From positions 24,716,001 to 24,780,000 of the forward strand of contig AP031354.1 of assembly GCA_037833965.1 (NCBI GenBank): a stretch of DNA of 64,000 nucleotides, given 5' to 3'. The notes beneath the pieces are model-generated. The model was not told where the DNA came from, ran no database searches, and saw only the letters and a list, made by a program, of their open reading frames with translations. A program made the translations under genes and the position numbers. Positions 1 through 11,581 of this stretch are shown piece by piece. The stretch comes from Marchantia polymorpha subsp. ruderalis (Eukaryota; Streptophyta; Marchantiopsida; Marchantiales; Marchantiaceae). Every line of letters starts with the position of its first letter. Positions within the stretch are counted from its first letter, which is position 1.

Positions 1-596
1 AAGTCGAGGAGGACAGGCCAGGCTCCATTCAGATTGCTGCGTATGAAGAACATGTGTGCTTACTCGCCATGGTTTGGCCTCCTTCCTTCGACGGGATGTT
101 CGATAGCAGGAGCTATGAAGATGCATTTCTCCGGCATCCAATGGTCCGGGCAATGGATGGAGCTCTGATCGAAAGAACTCGAGAGCTCTGGGAAGGGGAA
201 GAAGGCAAAGCTTTCCACCTTTATGCCGGAGGAGGCAGTGATGCCTTCTTCGTCTTCGATCAAGATTATAATGAACTCGTAGTGGCGAAATACTCGGCTC
301 GATTCTGCTCGCTGTTTTTTCTTCCCGACCCTCCTTTTCGCGAAATCCATGACTTTGGTTTCTGGAGACTTCTGCCGCAAACCCTCCAGGAACCATGGTG
401 TGCAATAATTCCAACTCCCGGAGTAAGTGCAGAGCATGAGTGGATAACACAGCCGCATAGAGAGCCGCAGGAGGAGGTGCTGGAAGCTCCGAGAGGAGAG
501 GCTGCGCCGAAAGCTAAAGCAGGAGGAGAGGAGGTGCAGGAAGGCTCAGGAAACGAAGAGGCATTGGAATTCCCGGGAGAAGAAGGGCAGCTTTAG
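1..596 (+). CDS. F-box-type gene A, 3' part only
   Basis: The reading frame is open from the window edge (first full codon at base 3) to a TAG at 594-596, so this is the C-terminal part of a gene that starts upstream. It matches the C-terminal part of F-box gene B near 59 kb: both share blocks such as HPxVRAMDGAL, VVAKYxAR, IPTPGVSA and REPQE. The visible part has no F-box itself; the identity rests on that paralogue, whose N-terminus has one. The tail is rich in Glu, Ala and Gly and ends in LEFPGEEGQL. Unlike copy B, this copy reads through the VVAKY region without a stop. If functional, it would be a substrate-recognition subunit of an SCF ubiquitin ligase, but the substrate cannot be guessed. 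Confidence 0.65.
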   Translation, partial: VEEDRPGSIQIAAYEEHVCLLAMVWPPSFDGMFDSRSYEDAFLRHPMVRAMDGALIERTRELWEGEEGKAFHLYAGGGSDAFFVFDQDYNELVVAKYSARFCSLFFLPDPPFREIHDFGFWRLLPQTLQEPWCAIIPTPGVSAEHEWITQPHREPQEEVLEAPRGEAAPKAKAGGEEVQEGSGNEEALEFPGEEGQL

Positions 597-2709
597 GAGC
601 TCCAAGAAAGATCAGTTTCTTAACCAGAACTATAACAATGTCTAAAACTATCGATAGCCAGGATTGTTCGATAACTCCATAAATAATCGTGTGGATGGTA
701 TTGCCATGTGAAAGTTGTTTTTTCTGCTTATTTTGCACTCCACATGAGCGAATATTTTCTGCTTCTTACTTGAGCATATGCAAAAGTCTCTTGGCTCGAA
801 AAGCGATGGGCAAGATACAAATCTATCCCCAAAACGTAATCATGATTTAATAATCGAATATATTAGAATCGACTTTTTCATTTTCCACAAGAAAAAAGGA
901 GCTTGAGGTTTAGGTAAGGAAAATTGATTCAATAGAAGTGTTACTTTGTCGTTCATGATTCACAAGGAGAGCTACAGAAGAAAGCTCGACTAGCCTTGGC
1001 TGTTCGTTTCTTGTGCTTTCCATTGCAGCTTTGATCAGAGCAGGCTTTCCTACCAACTTTACAGTTCCAATAGTCTAAGTCGAATTGAAGCGATGCCATG
1101 AAGTCCTTGAACCTGATCTCATTCTAGAATCTAAGGTAACTAAAATCTAGATGTGTAATGGATGTGTTTTGCCTCAGATTATCATTTAGATATCTCCACT
1201 CAGAATCCAGTAGCTTCTTCTTGAAAGCTGAAAATCTCGTAGAATCTCAGATAAAATTTGACTAATATTTGCAAAGGCAGCCTCAAATCGGGATCCATTT
1301 TCATCCTATACCTGCATTCTAAAAACCTCGAAAAGAGTGTCACGACAATTCCAGAAAATGCTCTTCTTGCCCTCTTTAACCATGTTATATGCATCCGCGT
1401 CATCTATGTCCACGTCTACCCGGCGTCCAAATGCACCTAACGGTTGCGGTGACTCCGTCCTGAAACTTACCTATAATTTTAACCCTCTTCCACCATCTTC
1501 CACATTTAACCTTCATCTGCAGGAGGAAATATTTCAGAGATTCCCAGAGGAGACGAACTTGCGTATGGTGTGCCCTTGGACCTACTCGTCTTCTTCCATC
1601 CGTTCCACACAATTAAGAATTTGATGAAGACACGTGGGAGCTATGGAAACAAAAGAATGCATCTCCAATCTGACGTTTATTTTTATCAACTATAAGCTAG
1701 TTGATCTTATCAATAAAAGTATCTTTGTCCACATCCATCAAAGACGGAATTGATTACATTAGTTTTGAATTGCTCACAAGTTTTTATGACTAAATGCTGA
1801 AAATTTACATTCAAATGTCATTCAAAACACATTTCAATAATGAATTCTTGAATAAATCAAAAGTACTCATTATTTCTATGTCCATGAAGAGCAGCTGTTG
1901 CAATGTAATGTAAGTTATCAAAACATGGAATTTTAGAATTAAAAAAAAATGAGATGATTGATTTTGTATCATTGTATCAAGAATCATTCTCAACTTTATT
2001 AATTTCCATCACAAAAGATGTCTCAAATATTTGATTCATATTTTCTGATCCACCACTATGACTTAATTAGAAACCATTTGCAACAATTATTTTTTTTACA
2101 TTTAGAATTGCATTTTTTTTGGAATCACTAAAGCTTTGGTCAAACGCTGAATTATTTTGATCAAAAGTAAATTATTTAGTTTCCTAGACACACACAAATG
2201 ATTAATACAAATCAATAATAAATTTTTGAATAAAGATTCAAAAGAATATTGATGATATTTCAAAAAATAGTTTGAACATTACATAGATCATACGTCATCA
2301 TTTTAAAATCAAAATCTACTATTGTATGATATATTAATTTTGATTTGATTTTAAGCAACGATTTTGATTCTTGTAAAATTTTTATAAAAATATTTTCAAA
2401 ACTATATGACTAGTGGTCTTATATTTCTTTTCAAGAAAATTTTCTATGTAAATTTTAAAAGAATGGTATTTTTGGTGACGTCATTTTATACAAAAAACAT
2501 AGCAATTTTTTTATTCGACTTTATATTTTAATTGAACACAATTTAATTTAATAATAAATAAAACTGTTTCAACTTTCGGATTTTTTTTCATCATTATAAT
2601 TGTATAAGAATATAATAGAATTTTTTTTTCTAAATCCACCTTCTAAAAAACATTATTTTTTCCAATGCAATAATTTCATCTCCAATGTCTCATATGTTAA
2701 ATATTTTCA

Positions 2710-2713
<4 letters not shown>
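597..2713. other. AT-rich intergenic DNA, no gene seen
   Basis: After the end of F-box gene A the sequence becomes steadily more AT-rich, with long A and T runs from about 1680 onward. The few open frames are short, lack recognisable motifs and look like chance. The first few hundred bases probably hold the 3' untranslated region and polyadenylation signals of gene A, but I cannot fix a site. Confidence 0.5.
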
Positions 2714-2740
<27 letters not shown>

Positions 2741-2741
2741 T
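2714..2741. repeat. (TA)14 microsatellite
   Basis: An uninterrupted run of alternating T and A, 28 bases long, directly before a change to less AT-rich DNA. Confidence 0.9.
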
Positions 2742-3089
2742 GGGCGTGAACGTGTATGGTCAAACTTCACAGGGTTTTTTTATTTAATGGTGGCTAGTTA
2801 TAGTGGAGTAACCACAGCATGCCCAGTTTGGTAACTGCAGTGAAACCAAATCATGTGAAAATAGCTTTAATAAATATTCTAATTATTATTTATTCAAGCG
2901 GAAATACTTAACAAATCTTCATCTACAAGACTAAGGTCTCTGTAACAATCTGGTCTAATATAATTTTGAATGACTCCTGTACCTGAAGTTAGGGGTCAGC
3001 GAGCTTACAGGTTAAATACCCAGTCTAAGAAACTACAGAAGAGTCTGGTTCGGGCAAATATAGGGCACCAGGCTGTAAGCTTGATGCTT

Positions 3090-3492
3090 ATTAAGCTAGT
3101 TAAACGGATGTTCTCGAATATCTCCTGAAAGCGTTAGGGATGTGGGGGTGGGTGTCTCAACGTAAAGACGTCAGCAACCCAACTCTTCTAACGAAGAGCT
3201 CATAACAAGTAACAATGACGTTGGAAAAAGCAAATGAAATATCAATTAATCTAGGGAATGCCAAATACTGAATCCTTTATGAATATGAACAAACGAATTA
3301 TCAAAACCCCATATAATCGCCGGCATAATCATTAATAAAAACATGAGACATGTTATTAACAGAAGGGGTTAATCGGGTCTCCTTCAAAACCGTTCGTGAG
3401 GCTTTCACGTCAATGGGCTCCCAAAATGGCTTTGGAGGTTACCATAAAGCTTGGAAGTATGGTTGAATTTTAAATTAAAAGAGAGTTGCAAA
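3090..3492 (-). pseudogene. cox1: NUMT copy 1: cox1 exon fragment plus group II intron tail
   Basis: Read on the minus strand, 3420-3386 resembles group II intron domain V: it begins GAGCC, has the TGAAAG turn, and ends CACGAACGG. A domain VI-like stretch follows to about 3360. From 3359 downward the translation resembles cytochrome c oxidase subunit 1 from about codon 60: L-I-T-x-x-x-x-F-L-x-x-x-x-P-A-I-I-x-G-F-x-N-x-F-V, then L-L-x-P-x-S-L-L-L. Stops and shifts show it is dead. The exon can be followed to roughly 3100. This is a nuclear copy of mitochondrial DNA that still carries its intron, so it moved as DNA rather than as spliced RNA. The outer LTR cluster is inserted in the intron part; the rest of the intron appears to resume at 36375. 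Confidence 0.72.
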
Positions 3493-3757
3493 TGTAATAA
3501 CCCACTAAAGGCTAAAACTGCAATATATTGGTAGAAAGGTCGAACCCACAAGGACAGAGGAACACACAGGGTACAAAGTGTCACATTTAACAGACCATTG
3601 AGGAGTTTGAATTCTCAGGCGACTGTCACTCCGAGAAATACTGCAAGTGTTCACTCGGAGGTCGCACAGTGCAGCGTACAACACACACACACACACACAC
3701 CTGAAACTACAGAAACACAACCCAGAGATCGGTTAGGACCTCTACTTAAGATTTCAC

Positions 3758-3775
3758 GGGGGGGGGGGGGGGGGG
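3758..3775 (+). repeat. G18 homopolymer in the outer LTR
   Basis: Eighteen consecutive G. The matching position in related LTR copies (for example near 31200, 36915 and 38450) has about five G, so this is a local expansion. Confidence 0.85.
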
Positions 3776-4231
3776 AAGTCTCTCGCGAGTACACTCAGCG
3801 AATCTGCGGGTAGTGACTCCCAACTCCGGCTTTTACAACCCTTCCACTAGCCTTCTGCTAGCGTGGGAAACCCGGGTTGGACTTCCTACTTTGGATCGAA
3901 GTCACTCACACGCGGTGAACAATACTCTCAACTCACAAAACGCGCAAAGAACACAGGTCCGCACGGAGGAACTCAACTGAGAAACGATCGCGTAGCACAC
4001 CATAACAGTCTATTGAAAAGTTTGAATTCTCAGGCACTTGGCATTCCCAGAAATACTACAGGGGTTACCTTGAAGGCACCTGCTGCAGCGTGACCTGAAT
4101 TTACAACCAAGGCTTACACGAAGTAGCAAAACTTCACTTTGACATTCAAGGGAAAAATTCCGAAGGAGTACAATCAGAAACAATCACTCGAAGGTGTAAG
4201 GGGGAAACTGTTCAAGTATCTAACTCGTCAC

Positions 4232-5408
4232 TGTGGTACCCCACTTTTGGTATTTTTGAGGAAATTAAAACATTTTTGGAAAACTGTACCGCGGCAGCAG
4301 TGTAAATAGCCTTCGGTGCATCAAAACAGAGTGAATTCGGAAGATCGCAGAGATTCTCACGGGAACTCGTAGAATCTAGGAGTAGGGTGCAACTTCAGGG
4401 ACGGACACCACCCTCCCTGCGAGCTCTGAAGGTATGATCCCTTCGGCGCAAGGCGCAAAATCCGCCTTTAGTGCTGCGTCTCGGCGCTAGAGGAATCCTT
4501 CAGAATTGGGTCAATCCCCAAACGCCTTGACTTGGTTAGGGTCTTGTTGAAAAAAGCTCAACGCGCTGATTCCAACGAGCCCAAGAACGCCACAAACGGA
4601 TGAGGACTCCGGGAGTTATGAAGGTCGCAAGATACTCAGCTTTCCGCCTGCGCACAGGCGAAGAAAGTTTTGTCCTATGCGCGGACAAAAGCAGTTCGCC
4701 TACGCGTAGGCGAAATAGGGTTTTGACGTAGGCGCGAATGTCGCCTACGCACAGGCAAGGAAACCTCTGCCCAGAGGGACGAGCGAAGGCCGCCTGCGCA
4801 CAGGCGCTTCGGCGTCGGCGGGAAATCCGCCTTCGGCCCTAGAAATGCGCCTTCGGGGGTAGAAATTGTACGGCGCCTTCCGCGCCAGCGCAACAGCACG
4901 GACGGGCGAGGAACCGCTGGAGTAGTAAAATCCGTACGGACCGTACGGACTGTACGGACGGGACGGATGGATGCGCTCTTGGTCGGACGGAGTTGCGGCG
5001 GCGAGAGCGCCGACGGAGAGACAAGAAACGGACAGTCTGGACGGAGTCTGTTGACCGCGGTCAACGCCTTCCGCGCCAGCGCAGCAGCTCGGACAGAATT
5101 CGCCTACGCGTAGGCGAGCGCCTACGCACATGCGGGTGAAGTTCCGCGCCGGCGGAGATTCCGCCGGGGATTCCGCCTACGCACAGGCGGGAGTTTAACT
5201 TTTGTCCGATGCGCTGACGATCGCCTTAGGCGGAGGAGGATTGGCCGAGGAGCGGTACGAACGAGTGTACCGCGCAAGGCGGAAAAGACGCCTTCGGCGC
5301 TGCGCACCCATGTCCGCGGCGTAGTACGCTCGCGGAGTTCAAATTCGCCAATTCGAGCGTGTGAGTTAAATCGGCGTCGGCGGAGCGTGAAGCCGCGCGT
5401 GAGAGCGG
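4232..5408 (+). mobile_element. Family-1 LTR piece (5' part of U3)
   Basis: Starts with the family-1 LTR end TGTGGTACCCCACTTTTGG at 4232 and runs collinear with the first part of the complete element's LTR (12801 to about 13980), including the CCTTCGGCG-type palindromes and one copy of the inverted-repeat module near 4520-4620. It stops where a family-2 LTR begins. It is a broken fossil, older than the complete element. I found no matching right end with a target duplication. Confidence 0.7.
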
Positions 5409-8360
5409 TGTGGTAACACACTTTTTGTTTTTTTTGCAGAATTTAAACAATTTTAGAAAACTAGTACCGAAGCAGTGTTTGTAGTTAGAAAAGGGTACGT
5501 TAAATAGAGTGGATTGAGGAGATCGTCACGAGGTCACGAAGAATCGCGAAGTCGGATGTACCTGCGCCAAATGTCTTCGGCGCCTTCGGCAAAAGCTCAT
5601 TTTCTAAGGTGTCTCTACTCACGCGCTTCCAGCGTTTAAGGAAGCTACGCTTCCGGCGCAGACACCTCCGGAGGAGATTTTGCTAAAGACGTCAGAAGAA
5701 CGGCGACGACCTCTGAAGGCTTCCGACCATGAGTGCGCCTTCGGCGATGCGCCGCTAGCGCGGAAAGGGAAACCTTCATAACGATCGGAATACACGGTAG
5801 TTCCAGTTGGTTGAAGTTGCATTAGAAAGAGCTCGGGACGCTCGTTCTAACGAGCCCAAGAGCGTCGGAGATGGATCAGGGACGAAGAAGTTATGAGCAT
5901 CGGAAAACTCGTAGCCGGACATGCGCCGTTCGCGCTAGGGTTCACAGTCGGAAAGGACTCCCGTACGCCTTCGGCGATGCGCCTTCGGCGGAATCACGCG
6001 CTCATGGGAGGAAATCAACTCAGAGTCGGAAGCGCCTTTGGCGGCTGCGCAATGGAAGAAAAGCGCCGGCCGAACGTACGCCTCTGACGTGGCGCTGATA
6101 GGCGGATGCGCTGGCATGATTTGCGCCGGCGGGATATGCGCCGTCAGCAATGGACGAGGCATAACGGACAAAACAAGCGGTACGAATACGCGCCGGCGTA
6201 ATTCGCGCCGATTGGATGTGCGCCTCCAGCAAGGCGCCGACGGATAAGGAACACACCAGCGGCGACACGCCTCCGGTGATGGACGGGTTAGGAAAAGACA
6301 ACATAGCCGACGTATACACTGCGGCGAACTCGAGTCCGGAAGACGGTGGCGGCGGGAGAATTCGACATTCACGCATGCGAATGCGCGCAGTGCGGAGACG
6401 TGAATTCGAGCATGCAAGGGCGAACCGTTAGGCCGTATAGCTGGCTGCGTAAATTGTAACCAGTAAGAACGTTGGACGATCTTGAATTCGGAGAAGAAAA
6501 GACTGCCCTCCAGTCTCATTCTCTCATTCTTGATTTTGCGATTTCCAGCTTCCAAGATTACGCGCAAGGGCGGAGAGACTTGCAGTGAGAGGAGAGAGTG
6601 CGGAGACGAGTTGCGCAAGGATCTTGACAGACCTTGGAGAGAATTGCGAGTAGCGAACTTGAGCGCGAGAGAAGAGAGAGTGATTGCAGTCAGTGTTGGA
6701 GCGGCCGACGCGCAGCGGCGATTGTGAGAGAGCGAGCGGAAGGGAGAACGTTTGTGTGTGCAGGAAACACAATGTCGAAGGTCCTCCAGCTGCGAGTGTC
6801 TCCACTCAGGGTGCCGCAGATCGGTCTACGCGCATTCCAAGATGTGCTGATAGGGCTGAAGCTCGATTTCCTCTTGTGGGGATGGAACTGGACATGTCCG
6901 GAGATGGTGCGCGAGTATCTGCAGGAGAGACACAAGCCCTCACGCAGGTTCCGTCCACATCCAGAGAGGTGGGACATTTGTGACTGAGCGCAGGTGTTGG
7001 GCAGGTGTGCCGGCGAGGAAGGGTATCTCCTCTTCGAGGCCGATAGCGTGAAGGTGTCCCAGGAGGAAGAAATCTCCTACAATGAGCTTTTCAAAGTTGC
7101 CAAGCATCCCAAGAACGGTTTCCGGACACGGGATTACAAAGATCGATTGCGGAGAAATGTCGCGACTGCATTGTTGCAGATATTGCAGCCGACCAAGACC
7201 GCTTACATGCATGGTTGGCAAGTAGGATTTGTGGAGCTAGTGTTGTCAGGAGCTCCAGTGCATTGGGCACGGCTCCTGTGGAAGGTGACGCGCCAACATG
7301 CGCAAGAAGAGAGAGGAGGGCCCCAGATAACGAAGGAGGAACTCAGATAACGAGGAGGACACCGACGCAGAGGAACTCAGATAACGAGGATAGGATAGGA
7401 GGAACTCAGATAACGAGGTCGACACCGACGCAGAGGAATCACCAGCTTCTACTCCACCAAGGCGGAGGGACGAGGGAAGAAACACACCCGCAGCAAGAGT
7501 GCCGCGGAAGCGTCGATGGAGAGAGGAGTCTAAGGAGGAGCAGCATCGAGAACCCACTGCTCCCATTCGACAGCGGCCATTGCACGAAGTGTGCAGCCGG
7601 CCGAAGCAGAAGGCGCGCAGGCTTGTGTTACCAGCCAGCAGCGCGGACACGGCGACGATCGCCACGGAGAAAGGAGGTGCGTCGCCGGAGAGGAACGAGG
7701 GAGCGCGGACGTCTGCAGGAGCGACGGACCACGCTGCACCTCCGACGGACGAGAGGCGGCCTTCGGGCCAAGGGCCTCCGGAGTTACCACGTGCGATGCG
7801 GACGAGCGTTTCGCCTGCGCACATGCGAGCTTCAGCGGACAGGCGACCCCAAGCGGACGTGGACCTCCGCCTACGCGTAGGCAGAGAAAGTTTGCCTGCG
7901 CACAAGCAGGATTCACCCCCGGTCTAACGTAGGAAGGGGAAGGAGCCGGCGGAAGATCCGCCTTCGGGTCAAGGGCCTTCGGGACCAGACCCTCCGGCGT
8001 ACAATGCGCCGCGATTTGCGCCTTCGGCGCCAGGGCCTTCGGGTTAACGAGATGTGAGCAGGGAGCGTGCGGAGACCGCCCCTTCGGCGGGTAATCCGCC
8101 GGTAGATGCGCCTTCGGCGGTAGGGCCTTCGGGGCCAGGGACATCGGGCGAGTGGCCTCCGGCTATGTCGTCTTCGGCGATAGACGCCTTCGGCGCTGCG
8201 CCCGCGGCAGACAAGGCGCCGGTATTTGCGCCTGCGCACAGGCCAGACACAGCCCTCGCGCAGGACCGATTGAGGGAGCATGACCTAACGGAGTAGCGGA
8301 CTGTCTATCCGCGGGACGAAATTCGGGTGCGCGATGCGCAATTACACCCCGCGCAGACAG
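5409..8360 (+). mobile_element. Family-2 LTR piece with remains of its U3 ORF
   Basis: Begins TGTGGTAACACAC at 5409, the same start as the solo LTR at 49108. It runs collinear with that copy through the region holding the U3-encoded protein, whose decayed coding sequence lies at about 6770-8300. Several breaks are present, so this is a fossil. Within it, near 7320-7440, a short unit around AACTCAGATAACGAGG is repeated. It ends where the family-3 LTR begins at 8361. Confidence 0.7.
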
Positions 8361-10626
8361 TGTGAGCACAAAACTGTGCTCACATGTCTTTTTGCCCTTA
8401 TGAGAGTTAGAAGTTTGGATTTAAGCTCTTGCAAAATTATGCTTGGGGTTTTCTGGAAGTTTCTGCAAGATTAGGAGTTGGTGTGATGGTTAGGGGGCAA
8501 GAGGTGCGGAAGGAGGTCTTCGGCGAAGTGCCTTCGGTGAAGTCCCTTCGGGGAGAGGCCTTCGGCAAAAGAGTGAAACTCTCATAATGTTTTCAATATG
8601 TGACGCCTTGACTCAGTTAGGGTCTTGTTGGAAAGAGCTCGCGACGCTCGTTCCAACGAGACCAAGAACTCTTGAAACGGATAAGGCATCACCGGGTTAG
8701 GAGCGGCGGAAGATCCTGATATGGAAGGCCTTCGGCGGCCTACACGTAGGCGGGTTGCGCGTAAGCGGCCTACGCGTAGGCGGCCTGTGCACAGGCCGCC
8801 TGTGCACAGGCAAACGCCTTCGGCGAAAGGGTAAAATCAACATAACGTTTTCAATTCTTAACGGTTTGCGTTAGTCGGGGTCTCGTTGGAAAGAACTCGA
8901 GACGCTTGTTCTAACGAGCCCAAGAACGCTTGGAACGGATGAGGACTTAGGGAGTTATGAATATCGGAAGATACGTAGACGTTCGCCTTCCGCGTAGGCG
9001 GGAATTCCACCTACGCGGAAGGGAGTTCAACTTTTGTCCTATGCGCGGACGGACGCCTTCGGTGGTTGCAGGCCTTCGGCGAAGCAGTAAAACCGGCATA
9101 TCTTTTTCAATTCTTAGCGGTTTGACTTGATTCGGGTCTCGTTGGAAAGATCTCGACGAGCTGGTTTCAACGAGACCAAGATCTCTTGAAACATATCAGT
9201 CATCAATGAGTTATGAGTGTCTAAAGCGGCTGTCATGGTTAGGCGTGAGGCCTTTGGCGTTAATAGTTAGAGGGGCCTTTGGCTTTAACAGTTAGAGGGG
9301 CCTTTGGCCCAAGAACGCCTATGCACAGGCGGACGGCCCGCGGGTAGGACGCGGACGCCTGCGGATAGGCGAACGCCTCTTCCGCCTTCGGCGGAAGAGT
9401 AAAAACCATCATAACTTTTCCAATTCTTATTGATTTGACTTAGTTAGGGGCTCGTTGAAAAGAGCACAACACGCTTGTTTCAACGAGCCCAAGAACGTTG
9501 CAAACGAAGCAGGGATCCGTGAGTTATGGGCGTCGGGGTGACTGTTATCGATAGGCAAAGGTGCAGAAGAGTGTCTTCGGCGGGGGGATGCCTTCGGCGG
9601 TGCGCGGAAGACAATTTCGGACGGCGGATGTTGATGTGATAATAAATAAAGACTGTACAGGTGTGGCAGCGTGGGGCATGAAGTTGCACATGGGAGCCAG
9701 GCCGTTGCCCATCATCGCGGGCTGTGGGTGACTCGGCCCTTGAACGTTGCAGAGGAATTTTCGGCCTGGGGATAGAGATCGTGTGGTGTGCCATTGTGTG
9801 GAGACGCTGGTGGGATCGGTAGGAGGATAGAGTGTGGATGTGAGTGATTTTCGCAGGGAAGTGGTGAGGATTAGGAGGGGAGTGTGGAGTGTTCGAGATA
9901 AGGAGAAAGCAACCTCTCGTGGGTGGAGAGTGGTATCGTGGAGTGAAATTAGATTGGGATCAGAGATCAAAGTGAAAAATCTGTGATTGGGATCTGAGAT
10001 TGAAGTGCGACATCTGTGAGTGGGATCTGAGATTGAAGTGAAATCTGAGAGTGGGATCTGAAATTGAAGTGTAAGATCCGAGAGTGGGATCTGAGATTGA
10101 AGTGTAATCCGTGAGTGGGATCTGAGATTGAAGTGTAATCTGTGAGTGGGAGCTGAAATCCGAGTGGAAGACCTGAGAATGGGAGCTGAGAGTGAAGCGA
10201 AATCTGAGACTGAAATCTGACAGTCGGGATCTGAAATTGAAACTGAAAAGGGAGAGTTGAATCTGAGAGAGGAATCTGGTGGGGTCTGAAGGTGGAAGCT
10301 GAGAAATCGACACTGAAATCCGAGTAGGAATTGGGAGTGGAACTCGGAGCTAGGATAGACCACAGCGGCTGTGGTATTGAGAAGTCACCCAGAGTTGGGT
10401 TAGATCTTTATGTAACAAAGAGCTTGTCTACTGCTCTTGTGGAGATAGCAGACAGCAAGTTATTATTTTCAGTTCTGGATAATTGTCTGTGAGAGAGCAA
10501 GTGTTTATGATCTCATTGTCTTGAATACACTTTGACCACATGGTTGAGATCAGAGAAGTTAGATTATGGGAGCTCGAACCCCCACCTGGACTACAAACGC
10601 TGAAGGGTGGGGAGTTTAGGCTCACA
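8361..10626 (+). mobile_element. Family-3 LTR copy (Ty3/gypsy type)
   Basis: Bounded by TGTGAGC at 8361 and GCTCACA at 10626. Its first 24 bases form a perfect 10-bp inverted repeat around AAAC. It holds four copies of the inverted-repeat module (about 8600-8700, 8860-8960, 9110-9215 and 9425-9530), separated by short palindromes, then a minisatellite. Six bases after its end, 10632-10649 reads TGGTGCGTCTGCCGGGAG, which has the form of a tRNA primer-binding site. The same LTR family, reversed, bounds the pol-bearing element at 41487-47339. Confidence 0.72.
9950..10330 (+). repeat. Minisatellite inside the family-3 LTR
   Basis: A degenerate unit of roughly 20-30 bases around GGGATCTGAGATTGAAGTG is repeated many times. 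It creates a long but meaningless open frame on the minus strand rich in S, D, P and T. The same repeat occurs, reversed and shorter, at about 41870-42020 in the other family-3 element, and a trace remains near 29700-29745. Confidence 0.8.
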
Positions 10627-11581
10627 TAAAATGGTGCGTCTGCCGGGAGCCTGATCTTGTAAATGCAGAATAGGACTAGATTCAGGGGAAAAATCCCGAA
10701 GGAGTACAATCAGGAACAAACACTCGAAGGTGTAGGGGCTAAACTATTCAAGTATCTAACTAGTCACTGGCTCTAAGCATCGGCAATCACCCGCAGGTGT
10801 AGATCCGAACTACTCAAGTCTCTAACCAATGTACTAGCTCTGAACATTCGGCCAAAGGCCTTTAGCTACACAATGCGGACCGCCAAGGTGTAGCTCCTCT
10901 TGCGTGGTGACAGATGTAAGGACACAAACACGCAGAGAAAATGAGAACCTGATCTGCACTTCCAAAACTTGAAAAATCCCAAGGCAAGACGCCTTGAACT
11001 ACTTTATACCTTCTAAGTCTTAACTAACACTACACTGCAATGCCATGGTGTGAGCCGCAACAGATCCTACACCTGAGGAGTCGGCGGCTGCCTTCCCCTC
11101 TAACTTACAACCTAAATCTAACCCCAACTCTAAATCTGAATCCTAAGCCTACTGTACAGAGCCGCCAACGTCTTTACATCAAATATCTGAGGCTGAAAAT
11201 TTTCCGGCATGCGTGGCGGGCTGAGACCAACGGCCCCATCAAATTTCAAATCCATCTGACCGTCCATCGCAAAGATATGGGCCCCGCAAGATCTCTGAAC
11301 CGAGGTCGACATTCCTTCTCCAAAATCCTAGGTCCGGGGGACCCACATGCCGCTTGAATGCCGTTCCCGCGATTATGGATAACGGCCTGCTCCTCACATG
11401 CGACTTCACACCCCGCCGTTCTGCTTCCCACACTTGACATAATCCCGCCAACTTCCGTCATCGGGAATCTTCTGCCACGTGGCACCAAAGGCCCTTGAAC
11501 CGAAGGCCCTTGAGCCGAAGGCGGATCTTCTGCCGGCTCCTTTCCTATCCTGCGGTGCACCGGAGGTGAGTCTTGCCTATG
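10627..11581 (-). mobile_element. Family-4-like LTR segment inside the family-3 region
   Basis: From about 10680 to 11540 this is collinear with 37310-38190, part of the other family-4 LTR, in the same orientation. It includes the TATA box (minus strand, near 11005) and the promoter hairpin CAAGGC/GCCTTG at 10980-10996. Its last ~70 bases resemble the proline-rich coding part of family-1 U3. It lies between two family-3 LTR copies. It is a broken fossil mosaic, and how it got there is unclear. Confidence 0.5.

Noticed and set aside
4745-5131. Many short frames with CAQA/RLCTG-type peptides in LTR DNA, for example here and at 13077-13847
   Set aside because: They arise from the CGCCTGTGCACAGGCG palindromes on both strands and are not conserved as proteins.
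9545-10363. 272-codon minus-strand frame rich in Ser, Asp, Thr and Pro
   Set aside because: Produced by the GATCTGAGATTGAAGTG minisatellite. The repeat drives the frame and there is no protein family.
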